In this document: piece after piece, positions 25,120-33,360 of the stretch | Layout: each line of letters starts with the position of its first letter | How positions within the stretch are numbered: the stretch's first letter is position 1 | From: Thermoplasmata archaeon | GTDB taxonomy: Archaea; Thermoplasmatota; Thermoplasmata; Thermoplasmatales; Thermoplasmataceae | Assembly (NCBI GenBank): GCA_021797555.1 | Contig: JAJZZM010000001.1 | Location: 104,874 to 168,873 of the forward strand | Length of the DNA: 64,000 nt | Reading direction: 5' to 3' | The notes under the pieces: model-generated | The model's database searches: none | What the model was told of the DNA's origin: nothing | What the model saw: the letters and a program-made list of their open reading frames with translations, nothing else | Program-made: the position numbers and the translations under genes

Positions 25120-26853
25120 TTATGGGTTATATTTATCTAGCATAATATCTATTACAGACGGTTCGCCAATTTCTGCATTCTTGATTGCATCATTTATTGC
25201 ATCATCAAATTCATTTATTGCCCTTACAGTGTATGATTTTATGCTGAATGCAGATGCTATGGTGGCATAGCTTATTCTTGGCTCATCCAAATCTATAAAC
25301 TGGTGATCATGTTTATTTGAAACAACTTCCTCTATAGTATTTTCAAAATATGGCCATTCAACAGCCCATGAACCATTATTTAATATTATATATATTACAC
25401 CCAAATGATAATGCTTTACAGACCACAATGTTGATGAGAAATTACCGAATACTGCATCTCCATCACCCGTAATGCACACAACAGGCTTATAGTTTTTAAT
25501 CCCCTTTAAATAATTATCCTCATTTCTTGCCAGGAATACGCCATAGGCCATTCCGACCGGTGAACCCAGATGCCCACTTGGATTGCTAAAATAAGTGCCC
25601 GGTTCATTCAAATCAACCTGCATGTTTATTTTTGAATTGAACGTTATGCTCCCATTTACCAGTGCCATACCATTTTTCCAGTGCTTATTCATAATATATC
25701 CTATTGTATTTGCGGTTAATTTCTCATTTTTAAGGTCATCAAGTGCAATTTCATTAATCTCATCCATCAATTTATTATGCTTGTCCTCTATCCTTCTCTT
25801 TCTTTCATCAATAATTTTTTTATCTGCATTGTTCAATTTAATCCTTTTCATTATGGTTTCCAGCGTTGGACCAAGGTCACATATGATATCCATTGAATTA
25901 AACAAATTGGAAGAACCGTAATCACCGCCACTGTAGATATCACGGCGCCTTACAAAATCTGTTGAAAAATCGATTATATCAACATTTTCATTAATTCTGT
26001 TACCTGGCAAAATTCCGAACTCAAATAATAAAGCCAAGTCATCGTTGCTGAAATCAGGCGGTTTCATCCGGGATGTAAAACCAAGATGCATTTTGTCTTC
26101 CAGCGGGAAGCTCATAAAATATCTGCGCTCCATTACCTTTATTCCGAGCATATTTGCAAATTTTACCATGGTATCAACATATTCTGGATTTCTGCCGGCA
26201 TGTGATATTAATATTTCCGGGTGTTCAGATGATAAAATCTTGTCTGTAATTATTTTTATGGTATCATCGTCCGGAATCCTTTTATTATAATAAAAATTCT
26301 TTGTCCTGATCTTTGTGCCATTATACCTTTTTTGCATTAAATCATGCCTCAGGGTTATAAATGATATGCCTTTGGGTTCTAACTGTGTGATAAAAATTGC
26401 CTTTGACAAATCCTCCTCGAGCATTTTCTCTGATTGCGAGTTGTTTGACCACTTTACCCACGGTTCCACAATCTGCAAATGTTTTGAAGAATAATGGCTT
26501 GTTGGGTCCTTCAATAAATGTGTTCCCGCAATATCTCTTGAGGAAAAAACCAGTAAAGGTGCCATATTTATATATGATGAATATAAAGCACCTATTGAAT
26601 TCTGGGTACCTACTATTCTATCTACAAGTGCTATGCCTGTTTTATTTTTTGCAAGTGAATAGCCTTCTGCTGAACTTACTGCTGTAAACTCATGAAGTGC
26701 CTGAATCCACTTTATATCATCCCTTTTAGAAATAGCATCCTGTATTTCTGCTTCACCTGCTCCTGTTGTTCCAAAAATAAAATTATTACCATATAATTTT
26801 AATGAATGCATGACGAGTTGCGCCAGTGTTTTAATATCCTCAGATTCTTCCAT
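25120..26853 (-). CDS. Thiamine-diphosphate enzyme (2-oxoacid decarboxylase/acetolactate synthase-like)
   Basis: ThDP-dependent C-C bond enzyme of 577 residues with the three family domains: N-terminal Pyr domain with the activating Glu in ALHEFTAVSSAEGYSLA, a central domain, and the C-terminal PP domain with the ThDP/Mg motif ITGDGDAVFGNFSSTLW and downstream NNGSW. No FAD-type features are obvious. Sequence does not say which 2-oxoacid is used. The adjacent aldehyde dehydrogenase on the same strand suggests decarboxylation to an aldehyde. Start ATG 26853. Confidence 0.82.
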   Translation of the reverse strand: MEESEDIKTLAQLVMHSLKLYGNNFIFGTTGAGEAEIQDAISKRDDIKWIQALHEFTAVSSAEGYSLAKNKTGIALVDRIVGTQNSIGALYSSYINMAPLLVFSSRDIAGTHLLKDPTSHYSSKHLQIVEPWVKWSNNSQSEKMLEEDLSKAIFITQLEPKGISFITLRHDLMQKRYNGTKIRTKNFYYNKRIPDDDTIKIITDKILSSEHPEILISHAGRNPEYVDTMVKFANMLGIKVMERRYFMSFPLEDKMHLGFTSRMKPPDFSNDDLALLFEFGILPGNRINENVDIIDFSTDFVRRRDIYSGGDYGSSNLFNSMDIICDLGPTLETIMKRIKLNNADKKIIDERKRRIEDKHNKLMDEINEIALDDLKNEKLTANTIGYIMNKHWKNGMALVNGSITFNSKINMQVDLNEPGTYFSNPSGHLGSPVGMAYGVFLARNEDNYLKGIKNYKPVVCITGDGDAVFGNFSSTLWSVKHYHLGVIYIILNNGSWAVEWPYFENTIEEVVSNKHDHQFIDLDEPRISYATIASAFSIKSYTVRAINEFDDAINDAIKNAEIGEPSVIDIMLDKYNP

Positions 26854-27010
26854 GGTTTCTTAATCATTAAATTAAATTTAAACGTTTGTTATGGTAATTT
26901 AATTATAATTTTATTATATGTTAATGTGCTAATTCAAAGAATTCCTAAACTTAATTTTATACATTCTTATACATTGAAAAATTATATAAATGGCTTTTGG
27001 AAAACAATAA

Positions 27011-27187
27011 ACATACCCCGGATGTGTTGAATGGATTAAGTTCAATTCCAGGCCGTCACATGAGGTAAAGCCGGAATCATTAATTACAGTGGAGGAAGAA
27101 AATAAATTAATAAATGCATGCAGGAAATCAAGTGATAGTGACTTAATGTCTTTGTTATACGATTCTGGATGCAGGATGTCGCAATAA
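27011..27187 (+). pseudogene. Tyrosine recombinase (XerA/integrase) fragment
   Basis: A 58-codon frame between stops at 27010 and 27187. VEWIKFNSRPS and ESLITVEEENKLINACRK, then LMSLLYDSGCRMSQ, match the start of the catalytic domain of archaeal Xer/integrases (L-T-x-EE-x-x-x-L-x-x-A, LLY-x-SG-x-R). It stops right where the catalytic Arg (here in GCRMS) would begin helix B. The N-terminal SAM-like domain and all later catalytic residues are missing. A dead fragment; relics of the C-terminal end of a similar enzyme lie at 32.4 and 33.4 kb. Confidence 0.75.
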
Positions 27188-27235
27188 TAAATATAAAAGG
27201 GAATATTTATATAATTTAATGTGTTAATTATTAGC

Positions 27236-28966
27236 ATGGGAAAGTATGTAAAAATAATTGCCATAGCTATTATACTACTTTTTGTGCTTACTGCATTCCA
27301 GTTTTCAGGATTTTCAAATAATCATAACATAAATAGTATTAACTATTTAGATGTTGGTAGCAACAATAATTCGGGCCCGGTTATACCGCATCCTGCAAAT
27401 TCAATAGTTGTTGTGCCTGTATACAATGCATTTGTTTCCAGAACCGGAATATACGGTACAATAACAAATAATTCTGTCTGTTTCCCCACCGGTAATTTTA
27501 ATAAAATAACAGTAACATTTTTTGATACATATGTAAGCAATACATTTGATGATTCTTATATAGTTATTGTTAATAATACAGAAATAATGGCAGGAAATAC
27601 AATGGAATTAGAAAATACATATGTAATCGAAAATGTAACACAGTATTATCAAATATTACATGGTAAGCAATGTGTTTCTGTTACATCACCACAGTTTGAC
27701 CCGGGATTTTCATCTTATTTAAGTATCTGGTTCACATTTTATTATGGTAAAAAACCTGTAACTCCAGATAAAATAATACCGGTATTAACCGATTCTTCCC
27801 TATCAGCACCTAAAAATCCCATACCACATAATATAGAAATACCGTATAATGTTTCTGAATCAGAAAATATAACATTCCCTGATAATGTATCATCTGCTTA
27901 TCTCAATTTTTATGAGCAACAGAATGGAAATGATGAATTCTGGTATGCATTGCACCCACAGTTTGTTGAATTTAGAATTTTTATAAATAACACTTTAGTC
28001 GCTACCGTTGAACCATACCCGAATGTACAGACAGGTGGTGGAGATTTATTTTTATGGCAGCCAATATTGCCAATAGGAGCTTTACTATATCCACCACATA
28101 AAATATCATTAAATCCATATTTGTATTTATTAAAAGGTAAAAAGAATGTAACTATTGAAGCAATAAACGATGAAAATTTATGGATACGCATGGGATTAAA
28201 CTTTATGATATATACCGGCAATGAAAATATAGGTACAATATATAATAATTCACATTATTCATTCTATAATTATTATAAACAGATTCCTGAAACAAATTAT
28301 ACAACAGAAACAATACCATATAATGCAACTTATTTAAACGATACAGAAATAGTAAATGAAAATTTTAACTCATATGCATTATATAAATCAAATAATGGAA
28401 TAATAAAATCAGAAAATATAAAAAATGTTCTTTTCATGGCAAATTCAACATGTTATGACCCGAATTTTAATATAGAAAAAAATACATCATTTGGATATGG
28501 CTATGTTGAAATAGATAACTTTTCACTAAAGGAGTATATAAATGAAGTTTCTATAACTACCGGAAGAAATGTTTATAATAAAGAAATTACGAATAAATAT
28601 TATCAAATAAACGGGACAGATATATACTATTATATAGTTTCACCGGTACATGAAGTTGTCGTTGGATTTAAAGTAACGCAGATAAAAGAAATACACAGTG
28701 ATAATCAATATTTAAGTAATAATAGAATTATAAATAAAAACAATTATACATATAAAATGGTTTACGGTAACGGTACATTTGCGGGAACATTAAATTCACA
28801 TAATGAAATAACTGAATTAACATACAATAAAGCATTTACAGAAAAGATTGTTATGTACAAATGTAATAATCCATCTAGTTTCTATTATTTAAAGGAAAAG
28901 GCAATAAACAACTCCTTAATAAAAAGAAATGGTACATTAATATATTATAGGTTAGTTATATATTAA
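27236..28966 (+). CDS. Secreted PNGase A-like peptide N-glycosidase
   Basis: Probable extracellular amidase that removes N-glycans from glycoproteins. About 576 residues from ATG 27236, which lies about 27 bp after a TTTATATA box; a GTG frame start at 27221 is less likely. The N-terminus has a basic patch then a hydrophobic stretch (about 7-25), a signal peptide or anchor. Family features: FYEQQNGNDEFWY, VQTGGGDLFLWQPILPIGA and SLNPYLYLLKGKKNVTI, which match the PNGase A family (plants, fungi and acid-active bacterial PNGase H+). Rich in N-x-S/T, so it is likely glycosylated itself. No clear operon partner. Confidence 0.78.
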   Translation: MGKYVKIIAIAIILLFVLTAFQFSGFSNNHNINSINYLDVGSNNNSGPVIPHPANSIVVVPVYNAFVSRTGIYGTITNNSVCFPTGNFNKITVTFFDTYVSNTFDDSYIVIVNNTEIMAGNTMELENTYVIENVTQYYQILHGKQCVSVTSPQFDPGFSSYLSIWFTFYYGKKPVTPDKIIPVLTDSSLSAPKNPIPHNIEIPYNVSESENITFPDNVSSAYLNFYEQQNGNDEFWYALHPQFVEFRIFINNTLVATVEPYPNVQTGGGDLFLWQPILPIGALLYPPHKISLNPYLYLLKGKKNVTIEAINDENLWIRMGLNFMIYTGNENIGTIYNNSHYSFYNYYKQIPETNYTTETIPYNATYLNDTEIVNENFNSYALYKSNNGIIKSENIKNVLFMANSTCYDPNFNIEKNTSFGYGYVEIDNFSLKEYINEVSITTGRNVYNKEITNKYYQINGTDIYYYIVSPVHEVVVGFKVTQIKEIHSDNQYLSNNRIINKNNYTYKMVYGNGTFAGTLNSHNEITELTYNKAFTEKIVMYKCNNPSSFYYLKEKAINNSLIKRNGTLIYYRLVIY

Positions 28967-29056
28967 ATTAATTATTTTTTTATACAAGGAACTCAATTCG
29001 GTATACGATAGCATAAGAATAAAAAACTAAAAATTAAATGCTTTTTATTGTTATAT

Positions 29057-29248
29057 ATGAAATATACTGTTATAATAACAAAAGATGAATATGGGCATTA
29101 TGTTGTCAATGTCCCTGCACTTCCAGGATGCTTTACCCGGGGAAAACCGAAAAAAGAGGCTTTAAAAAATATGAAAGAGGCCATTACAGCATATATTGAA
29201 TCATTAAAAAACACAATGAAATTATATAAAGGAATAATGCAGAGGTGA
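29057..29248 (+). CDS. HicB-like antitoxin domain (orphan)
   Basis: 63 residues: YTVIITKDEYGHYVVNVPALPGCFTRG followed by EALKNMKEAITAYIESL is the HicB half-RNase H fold (usual YY-x-x-x-x-LPGC-x-x-x-G). The frame starts at 29048, but M4 at 29057 gives the normal N-terminus. No HicA is next to it and no DNA-binding tail is seen, so it is an orphan or remnant. A truncated transporter follows after about 10 bp. Confidence 0.7.
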   Translation: MKYTVIITKDEYGHYVVNVPALPGCFTRGKPKKEALKNMKEAITAYIESLKNTMKLYKGIMQR

Positions 29249-29257
29249 TAACTGTAA

Positions 29258-29635
29258 ATGCGGAATAAGGGCAACCCAATAAAAGTAAGTGGGGCAATAC
29301 TATTGGCTCTTGTTCCAATGATTTTATTCATTCCATTCAGTCCATCCTACATATACCTTATACCTGATCTATTTCTATTAATGTTTTCGGCCCAGATCTT
29401 AGGCGTGGTATTAAACACAATTTTTTACAAGGTGACTCCAGAGGATTACATGCTCCAGGTAGGAGGTGCCCACAGTTCAATGGCTTTATCACCGGCAGTA
29501 CTTTCAGGAATCATCCTCGGTGCCATAATACAACTCATATCTCTAGAATGTGCTTTCTTCTTTATGGCTATTATAGTAGGTTTATCGATATTTATCATCT
29601 GGAAGGCCAGAGAAATTGGAGAGTTCAAGCTTTAA
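29258..29635 (+). pseudogene. MFS-type transporter C-terminal part
   Basis: 125 residues with about four hydrophobic helices and the pattern KVTPEDYMLQVGGAHSSMAL, typical of the latter half of major facilitator transporters. A full transporter needs about 400 residues and no N-terminal half is found upstream, where the HicB-like gene ends instead. A start at 29258 is present, but this is probably a truncated gene. Multi-pass membrane segment, function lost or unknown. Confidence 0.55.
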
Positions 29636-29652
29636 TAATAAAATTAGGTGAA

Positions 29653-29721
29653 ATGATGATGGAAATTGAGATTCCAAGGGATGACCTTTTCTTCCATGAA
29701 TATATCCAGAAGGTTAAATGA
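29653..29721 (+). pseudogene. Small frameshifted ORF after the MFS fragment
   Basis: A 22-codon ORF with AGGTGA just before its ATG at 29653. After its stop a shifted frame continues as RRLNDLYVMDLAQKER, so one short protein (perhaps an antitoxin, by composition) appears to have been broken by a frameshift. The assignment is a guess. Confidence 0.3.
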
Positions 29722-29828
29722 CCTTTACGTCATGGATCTTGCGCAGAAGGAAAGGTAGAATGCCGGGGTGTATATTTATTCCATCCATGGACAGTGAATG
29801 TTATCTCTAAATTATGCAATAGCAATTA

Positions 29829-29930
29829 TATAATGTTATTTTTATATTACAAAAACAGGATCGTGAATATATAAGCAAAGCATTGAAAAGGCAAAATTAT
29901 CATGTTCATGCACTGGACTTTTATATCTAT
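29829..29930 (-). repeat. Conserved downstream flank of tRNA-Leu (copy 1)
   Basis: About 100 bp after the tRNA-Leu(TAA) 3' end. By eye roughly 70% identical to 35971-36074 after the second tRNA-Leu, with blocks such as TTTGTAATATAAAAATAA. This suggests the tRNA and its flank duplicated together. Confidence 0.6.
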
Positions 29931-30014
29931 GCAAGGGACGGGATTTGAACCCGCGAACTCCTTCGAGATAGGATCTTAAGTCCTACACCGTTGTCCAAGC
30001 TTAGTTACCCTTGC
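29930..30014 (-). tRNA. tRNA-Leu (anticodon TAA)
   Basis: 85 nt with discriminator A. Acceptor GCAAGGG pairs with CCCTTGC; anticodon stem TAGGA/TCCTA encloses loop CTTAAGA with anticodon TAA; long variable arm CTCGAAGGAGT; T-arm GCGGG-TTCAAAT-CCCGT. CCA is not encoded. It shares its variable arm, T-arm and about 100 bp of downstream flank with the other tRNA-Leu at 36.1 kb. Confidence 0.95.
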
Positions 30015-30162
30015 AACCCATAATTATTTTGTTATTAATAAGTTTTTTCAATTTTATTTTTTAATTTTATCTTTTCTAAATAATGAAATTACTTGTCAGG
30101 TTCCAATATTAATATTTTTGATTACAATTCCCCCAGTGACCTCCCTCTATCTAAACAGTAGA

Positions 30163-30360
30163 TCAAAAATCACCTCCAGTATGACTATCTGGATTAACAA
30201 TATTGGTAATAATAGGATTGGCCCCAATCAGTTTTGATGCTATTAATATCCTCATGTTATCGGCTATTATATCCACCCTTGATAATATGTTCACCAGAAC
30301 CCATATATTGTACAGAACTATTGCAAGATAGAAATAAAGAAGCCTGATTTGGTTATGGAT
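30163..30360 (-). pseudogene. IS4-like transposase C-terminal relic
   Basis: Minus-strand frame ending at TGA 30163. QIRLLYFYLAIVLYNIWVLV followed by NILSRVDIIADNMRIL and LIGANPIITNI is the typical C-terminus of IS4/ISH-type transposases (R-x-x-YF-x-L-x-x-x-LYN-x-WVL-x-N). Catalytic parts are missing. The upstream side ends against a pair of direct repeats at 30351-30437. Confidence 0.72.
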
Positions 30361-30388
30361 AGTTCAAATTTAAACACACGTAAAGAGC
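30351..30388 (+). repeat. Direct repeat copy 1
   Basis: GGTTATGGATAGTTCAAATT plus TAAACACACGTAAAGAGC; matches 30400-30437 at about 85-90% by eye with a 49-bp period. It lies between the transposase relic and a solitary orfA. Confidence 0.6.
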
Positions 30389-30399
30389 TCCATATAACT

Positions 30400-30437
30400 G
30401 GTTATGGTTAGTTTAAGTTTAAACACATGAAAAGATA
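30400..30437 (+). repeat. Direct repeat copy 2
   Basis: GGTTATGGTTAGTTTAAGTT plus TAAACACATGAAAAGAT; second copy of the repeat at 30351-30388. It precedes a TATATA run (about 30436-30451) and the orfA promoter. Confidence 0.6.
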
Positions 30438-30490
30438 TATATATATATATAACGAATGATTTATATAAATATATAAGGGAGGTAATGTAA

Positions 30491-30775
30491 ATGCCGGGAA
30501 GAATATATACAGGTGAGGAAAAGTTCAATATTATAATGGAAGCATTCCAGAATCCAAATATTACAATAACAGAAATATGCAGGAACCATGGAATATCAGT
30601 TTCATTGTTCTATAAATGGAAGGAGCAGTTCCTGGAAGGTGGAAGAAAGGGTTTAGATGGAAAGGACCCTGATAAGGCCTTAATAAAGGAAAATGAGAAT
30701 CTTAAATCAATAATAGGTGAAATGACAATAGCAAATGAAATATTAAAAAAAAATTATATGAGGAGGAAAAGGTGA
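30491..30775 (+). CDS. IS3-type transposase OrfA (HTH protein), solitary
   Basis: 94 residues. YTGEEKFNIIMEAFQNPNIT, then EICRNHGISVSLFYKWKEQF, is the HTH_Tnp_1 domain of IS3/IS911 OrfA; a leucine-rich helix with ENENLKSIIGEM follows as in OrfA oligomerisation segments. The ribosome-binding site GGGAGGT lies just before ATG 30491. No OrfB integrase follows, so the element cannot move by itself, although the OrfA frame and its promoter look intact. It is either a recent remnant or retained as a DNA-binding protein. Confidence 0.75.
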   Translation: MPGRIYTGEEKFNIIMEAFQNPNITITEICRNHGISVSLFYKWKEQFLEGGRKGLDGKDPDKALIKENENLKSIIGEMTIANEILKKNYMRRKR

Positions 30776-30814
30776 TGTTAATAACTATTTATTTGAAATC
30801 GGAGGCATGTAAAA

Positions 30815-31933
30815 TTGGATAAAGATGGCCGGTTAATAATTTCATCAAACCTTATTAACGGGTTTGGCTACTTTATTTTTACCTCTCTTTTTTTAATATT
30901 GTTTGTAAAGGAGGGTTTCAACACTTTTATATATTCAGTAGTTTATGCCACATCTCTTATAATTGAGGCAGGGGTATTATTTTTTAATCCGAGGATTATT
31001 AACCATCTCGGCCTGAAATATTCGGCCATATTGTTTTACATAATTCCTGGTATAGGAATTTTTTTAAGCACAGCATTCAGCGAATTGCCATTAATATGGT
31101 TTGGCTACATTCTTTTTATCATCGGTGGCGCCGGATGGGCACCCCTGGCAACAATGATTAGCAAAATATCTAAAGATGGAAATTTTACAAAAAATCTGGT
31201 AAATTTAATATCAAACAGCATAAGAGTCGGATATATAATTGGAGGTTTATTGACGTTTATGGCCGTGTTTTCTGGTTATCATCTGAGAATTACATTGATG
31301 ATATCATCGTTAATTGTTGTTATGTCTGGACTGCCACTTATCTTTCTCAGAAGATATAAATCTGCAGAAACATCATCTTCAATTAGAGTGAGGTCAATAT
31401 TTACATCACTGGGTTATGGCACTATGTCCCAGATTACCTTCATTTTTGTTCCATTATTACCATTATATCTTTATGACAGAAAAATATTCATTTATTTTAT
31501 ACCATTATTTCTGTTGTTTAGATATCTTGGTGCTATATTAATTGGACGTGTAATATCCACAAGATTTGACCGTAATAAAAAGTTTGTACTTTTAATCCAG
31601 TTTGTCCTGCTTCTATCTGTTTTGTTGTTACTCCTGCCATACTGGTATACAATATTAATAGCACTGTTTCTTATAGGTATTGGTGGCATGAATCACAATT
31701 TCTACTTCTCCATATATGCCAGGGAAAATAAGGAAATTTCTAGTTCCTCTGCATTTTCAATAGGTGTATTGATCTCAAGTGCCATGTTGATACTTGCCGG
31801 AGGTTATATATACAATATTTCCATAGTTATACTCCTGGTAATATTAATTATAGCCCTAGTGATATCAATGATTATTAGTTATTTTTTAATCCAAAAGATT
31901 CAAGAAAATGAAAATAAAAGTATTCCAGCCTAA
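30815..31933 (+). CDS. Major facilitator superfamily transporter
   Basis: 372 residues, about 11-12 hydrophobic helices, inner membrane. The start is TTG at 30815, chosen because GGAGG ends 9 bp upstream; an ATG at 30807 is followed at once by TAA. The motif RVISTRFDRNKK in the middle loop and the GIGGM helix fit MFS carriers. Substrate unknown. It follows the OrfA gene and may be cargo acquired with the mobile DNA of this region. Confidence 0.75.
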   Translation: MDKDGRLIISSNLINGFGYFIFTSLFLILFVKEGFNTFIYSVVYATSLIIEAGVLFFNPRIINHLGLKYSAILFYIIPGIGIFLSTAFSELPLIWFGYILFIIGGAGWAPLATMISKISKDGNFTKNLVNLISNSIRVGYIIGGLLTFMAVFSGYHLRITLMISSLIVVMSGLPLIFLRRYKSAETSSSIRVRSIFTSLGYGTMSQITFIFVPLLPLYLYDRKIFIYFIPLFLLFRYLGAILIGRVISTRFDRNKKFVLLIQFVLLLSVLLLLLPYWYTILIALFLIGIGGMNHNFYFSIYARENKEISSSSAFSIGVLISSAMLILAGGYIYNISIVILLVILIIALVISMIISYFLIQKIQENENKSIPA

Positions 31934-31935
31934 AA

Positions 31936-32085
31936 TTGATTATAATTTGTGAGGTACCGTGTTTTATAGACAGCAGCAATGGTGCCTTCCCGCTTAATAT
32001 TCATTTCCATCCAGGAAAGTATCCCGAAGATTATTTATCTGAATGGCCCAGCAGAGCCTTAAGATCTAGGAGAGGGGTAGGATGA
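31936..32085 (+). CDS. Short ORF, probably 5'-truncated, coupled to HTH gene
   Basis: A 49-codon frame from TTG 31936 to TGA 32085, overlapping the next gene's ATG as ATGA. Translation IDSSNGAFPLNIHFHPGKYP plus EDYLSEWPSRALRSRRG looks like real protein sequence but matches nothing I can name. It may be the end of a longer toxin-type gene coupled to the HTH protein that follows. Confidence 0.4.
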   Translation: MIIICEVPCFIDSSNGAFPLNIHFHPGKYPEDYLSEWPSRALRSRRGVG

Positions 32086-32294
32086 TAACTAACTGGAAAA
32101 TATCCGTGGACCTTACAGAAGACTGGAGGAAGATTATAAGAGTCCTCGAGGATGGGCAAGCATCCATGGCTGAAATAGTAAACAGGACCGGAATCAGCAA
32201 AAGGAAGGCAATATCCATTATAAAGACAATGAAGATTCTATACATGGTGGATAACCTTCCGGAACTGAAAATAAGGATGGGTGATAAGAAATGA
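32082..32294 (+). CDS. Small HTH protein
   Basis: 70 residues. DWRKIIRVLEDGQASMAEIVNRTGISKRKAISIIKTM is a helix-turn-helix, winged-helix-like domain. Its start overlaps the stop of the preceding short ORF (ATGA), which suggests a two-gene module such as toxin plus HTH antitoxin. Partner and target unknown. Confidence 0.5.
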   Translation: MITNWKISVDLTEDWRKIIRVLEDGQASMAEIVNRTGISKRKAISIIKTMKILYMVDNLPELKIRMGDKK

Positions 32295-32350
32295 TGCAGG
32301 CAACATTAGAGGATTTCAGGTAAAAAAGAAATATATTCCAAAAATTCGAT

Positions 32351-32701
32351 TACATTATCCTGGAATATATCAAGGCCTATGGCATTAAAATATATGATAA
32401 AAAAATAATTGAACCGATGCCTAAAAAATGCCCGAGATGCAATTCATTAAACCCGGAAGATGCAAAATACTGCCATAACTGCCGGCTTCCATTCGATGAG
32501 AAATTAGCATTGGAATATGAAAATGGGGAAAAACGGATTGAGGTCCCAATAGAGAAATCCGAGGCAATACCAGGAATGGCAAAGAAGATGATTGAATCAG
32601 TAACGGAATCCTTTAAATCTAAACTCATAGAGAATGTTTTAGAGGAAATATTAAAGGATCCTAAGCTGTTGAAGAAGTTCAGGAATGAGATGGAAAAATA
32701 A
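32351..32701 (+). pseudogene. C-terminal tail of archaeal integrase with zinc ribbon
   Basis: An open frame from about 32351 reads ILEYIKAYGIKIYDKKIIEP then PKKCPRCNSLNPEDAKYCHN-CRLPFDEK. That is the C-terminal linker and zinc ribbon (C-x2-C...C-x2-C) found on Thermoplasmatales-type Xer recombinases, followed by a helical tail (VLEEILKDPKLLKKFRNEMEK). An ATG at 32417 could express the last 94 residues alone, but the catalytic recombinase domain is missing. Its tail is repeated at 33361-33430. Confidence 0.65.
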
Positions 32702-32704
32702 GTT

Positions 32705-33013
32705 TTATAATTTCCCTTTTAATGATTCTGTTATCTTTGAAGCTTTTTCAAAAAATTTTAACAAATAATTTATAGAGAATGGAAGGAAAATAAGCGATAT
32801 TATTAAAAATATGAAAGAATAAAAATTTTCAATTACAGCTAATATTATGGTTATGCCAAAGAATAAAAAATTAATTAAAAGGTGGAATCTAACAATAGGA
32901 AGAGGTAGATAATTTAAATCTTTAGAAGATAGTGATAAAGTAATAGGGAAGAATAAAAAATATATTGTAAGGATAACTGCAGATGATTCGGCAATAGCGG
33001 CGTATTCAATCAT
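32705..33013 (-). CDS. Small membrane protein next to the integrase tail
   Basis: 102 residues with three hydrophobic segments (about 8-28, 42-62 and 65-85) and a charged C-terminus (FFEKASKITESLKGKL). I do not recognise the family. It is convergent with the integrase tail and separated from it by 3 bp. A decayed copy of this same arrangement is at 33.36-33.60 kb, so the two genes duplicated as a unit. Confidence 0.5.
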   Translation of the reverse strand: MIEYAAIAESSAVILTIYFLFFPITLSLSSKDLNYLPLPIVRFHLLINFLFFGITIILAVIENFYSFIFLIISLIFLPFSINYLLKFFEKASKITESLKGKL

Positions 33014-33031
33014 ATTTTAACCAATTGATGT

Positions 33032-33232
33032 TTAATGTTTATTAGTCTCAATGCCTAGTATTTCATATATCGCATTTTTAAGTTTTTCATCCGTGATGTT
33101 TTTATCTATTTTTTCCCTATCTGCTTTGGTTAAATTATATTCTTTTATAATTACTTGTGCTGTTGCATATAAACGAGATAGAGATTCTTTTACAACTATT
33201 GATAATGGCTCTTTTGCCTCGGATGAAATCAT
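33032..33232 (-). CDS. Small hypothetical protein
   Basis: 66 residues, helical and charged (KESLSRLYATAQVIIKEYNL, KADREKIDKNITDEKLKNAI). The frame is clean with ATG at 33232 and lies 18 bp before the membrane protein on the same strand, so they may form a transcript. No family recognised. Confidence 0.45.
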   Translation of the reverse strand: MISSEAKEPLSIVVKESLSRLYATAQVIIKEYNLTKADREKIDKNITDEKLKNAIYEILGIETNKH

Positions 33233-33360
33233 AATTAACTATCTATAAGTTGTATATAAACATTCGCAGATTTATGAAATATCAAACTGGAAATTAATAT
33301 CCAGGCAAATTCTTAATATTATCCTCGATTGAGGGGCAGGGATGAGCTACCTAAATTATA

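Noticed and set aside
26929-27264. A 111-codon minus-strand frame over the integrase fragment
   Set aside because: The plus strand encodes recognisable recombinase sequence there and the minus-strand translation has no family features.
30436-30451. TATATA run as a simple-repeat locus or origin
   Set aside because: It is short and fits the promoter of the OrfA gene; nothing else supports an origin.
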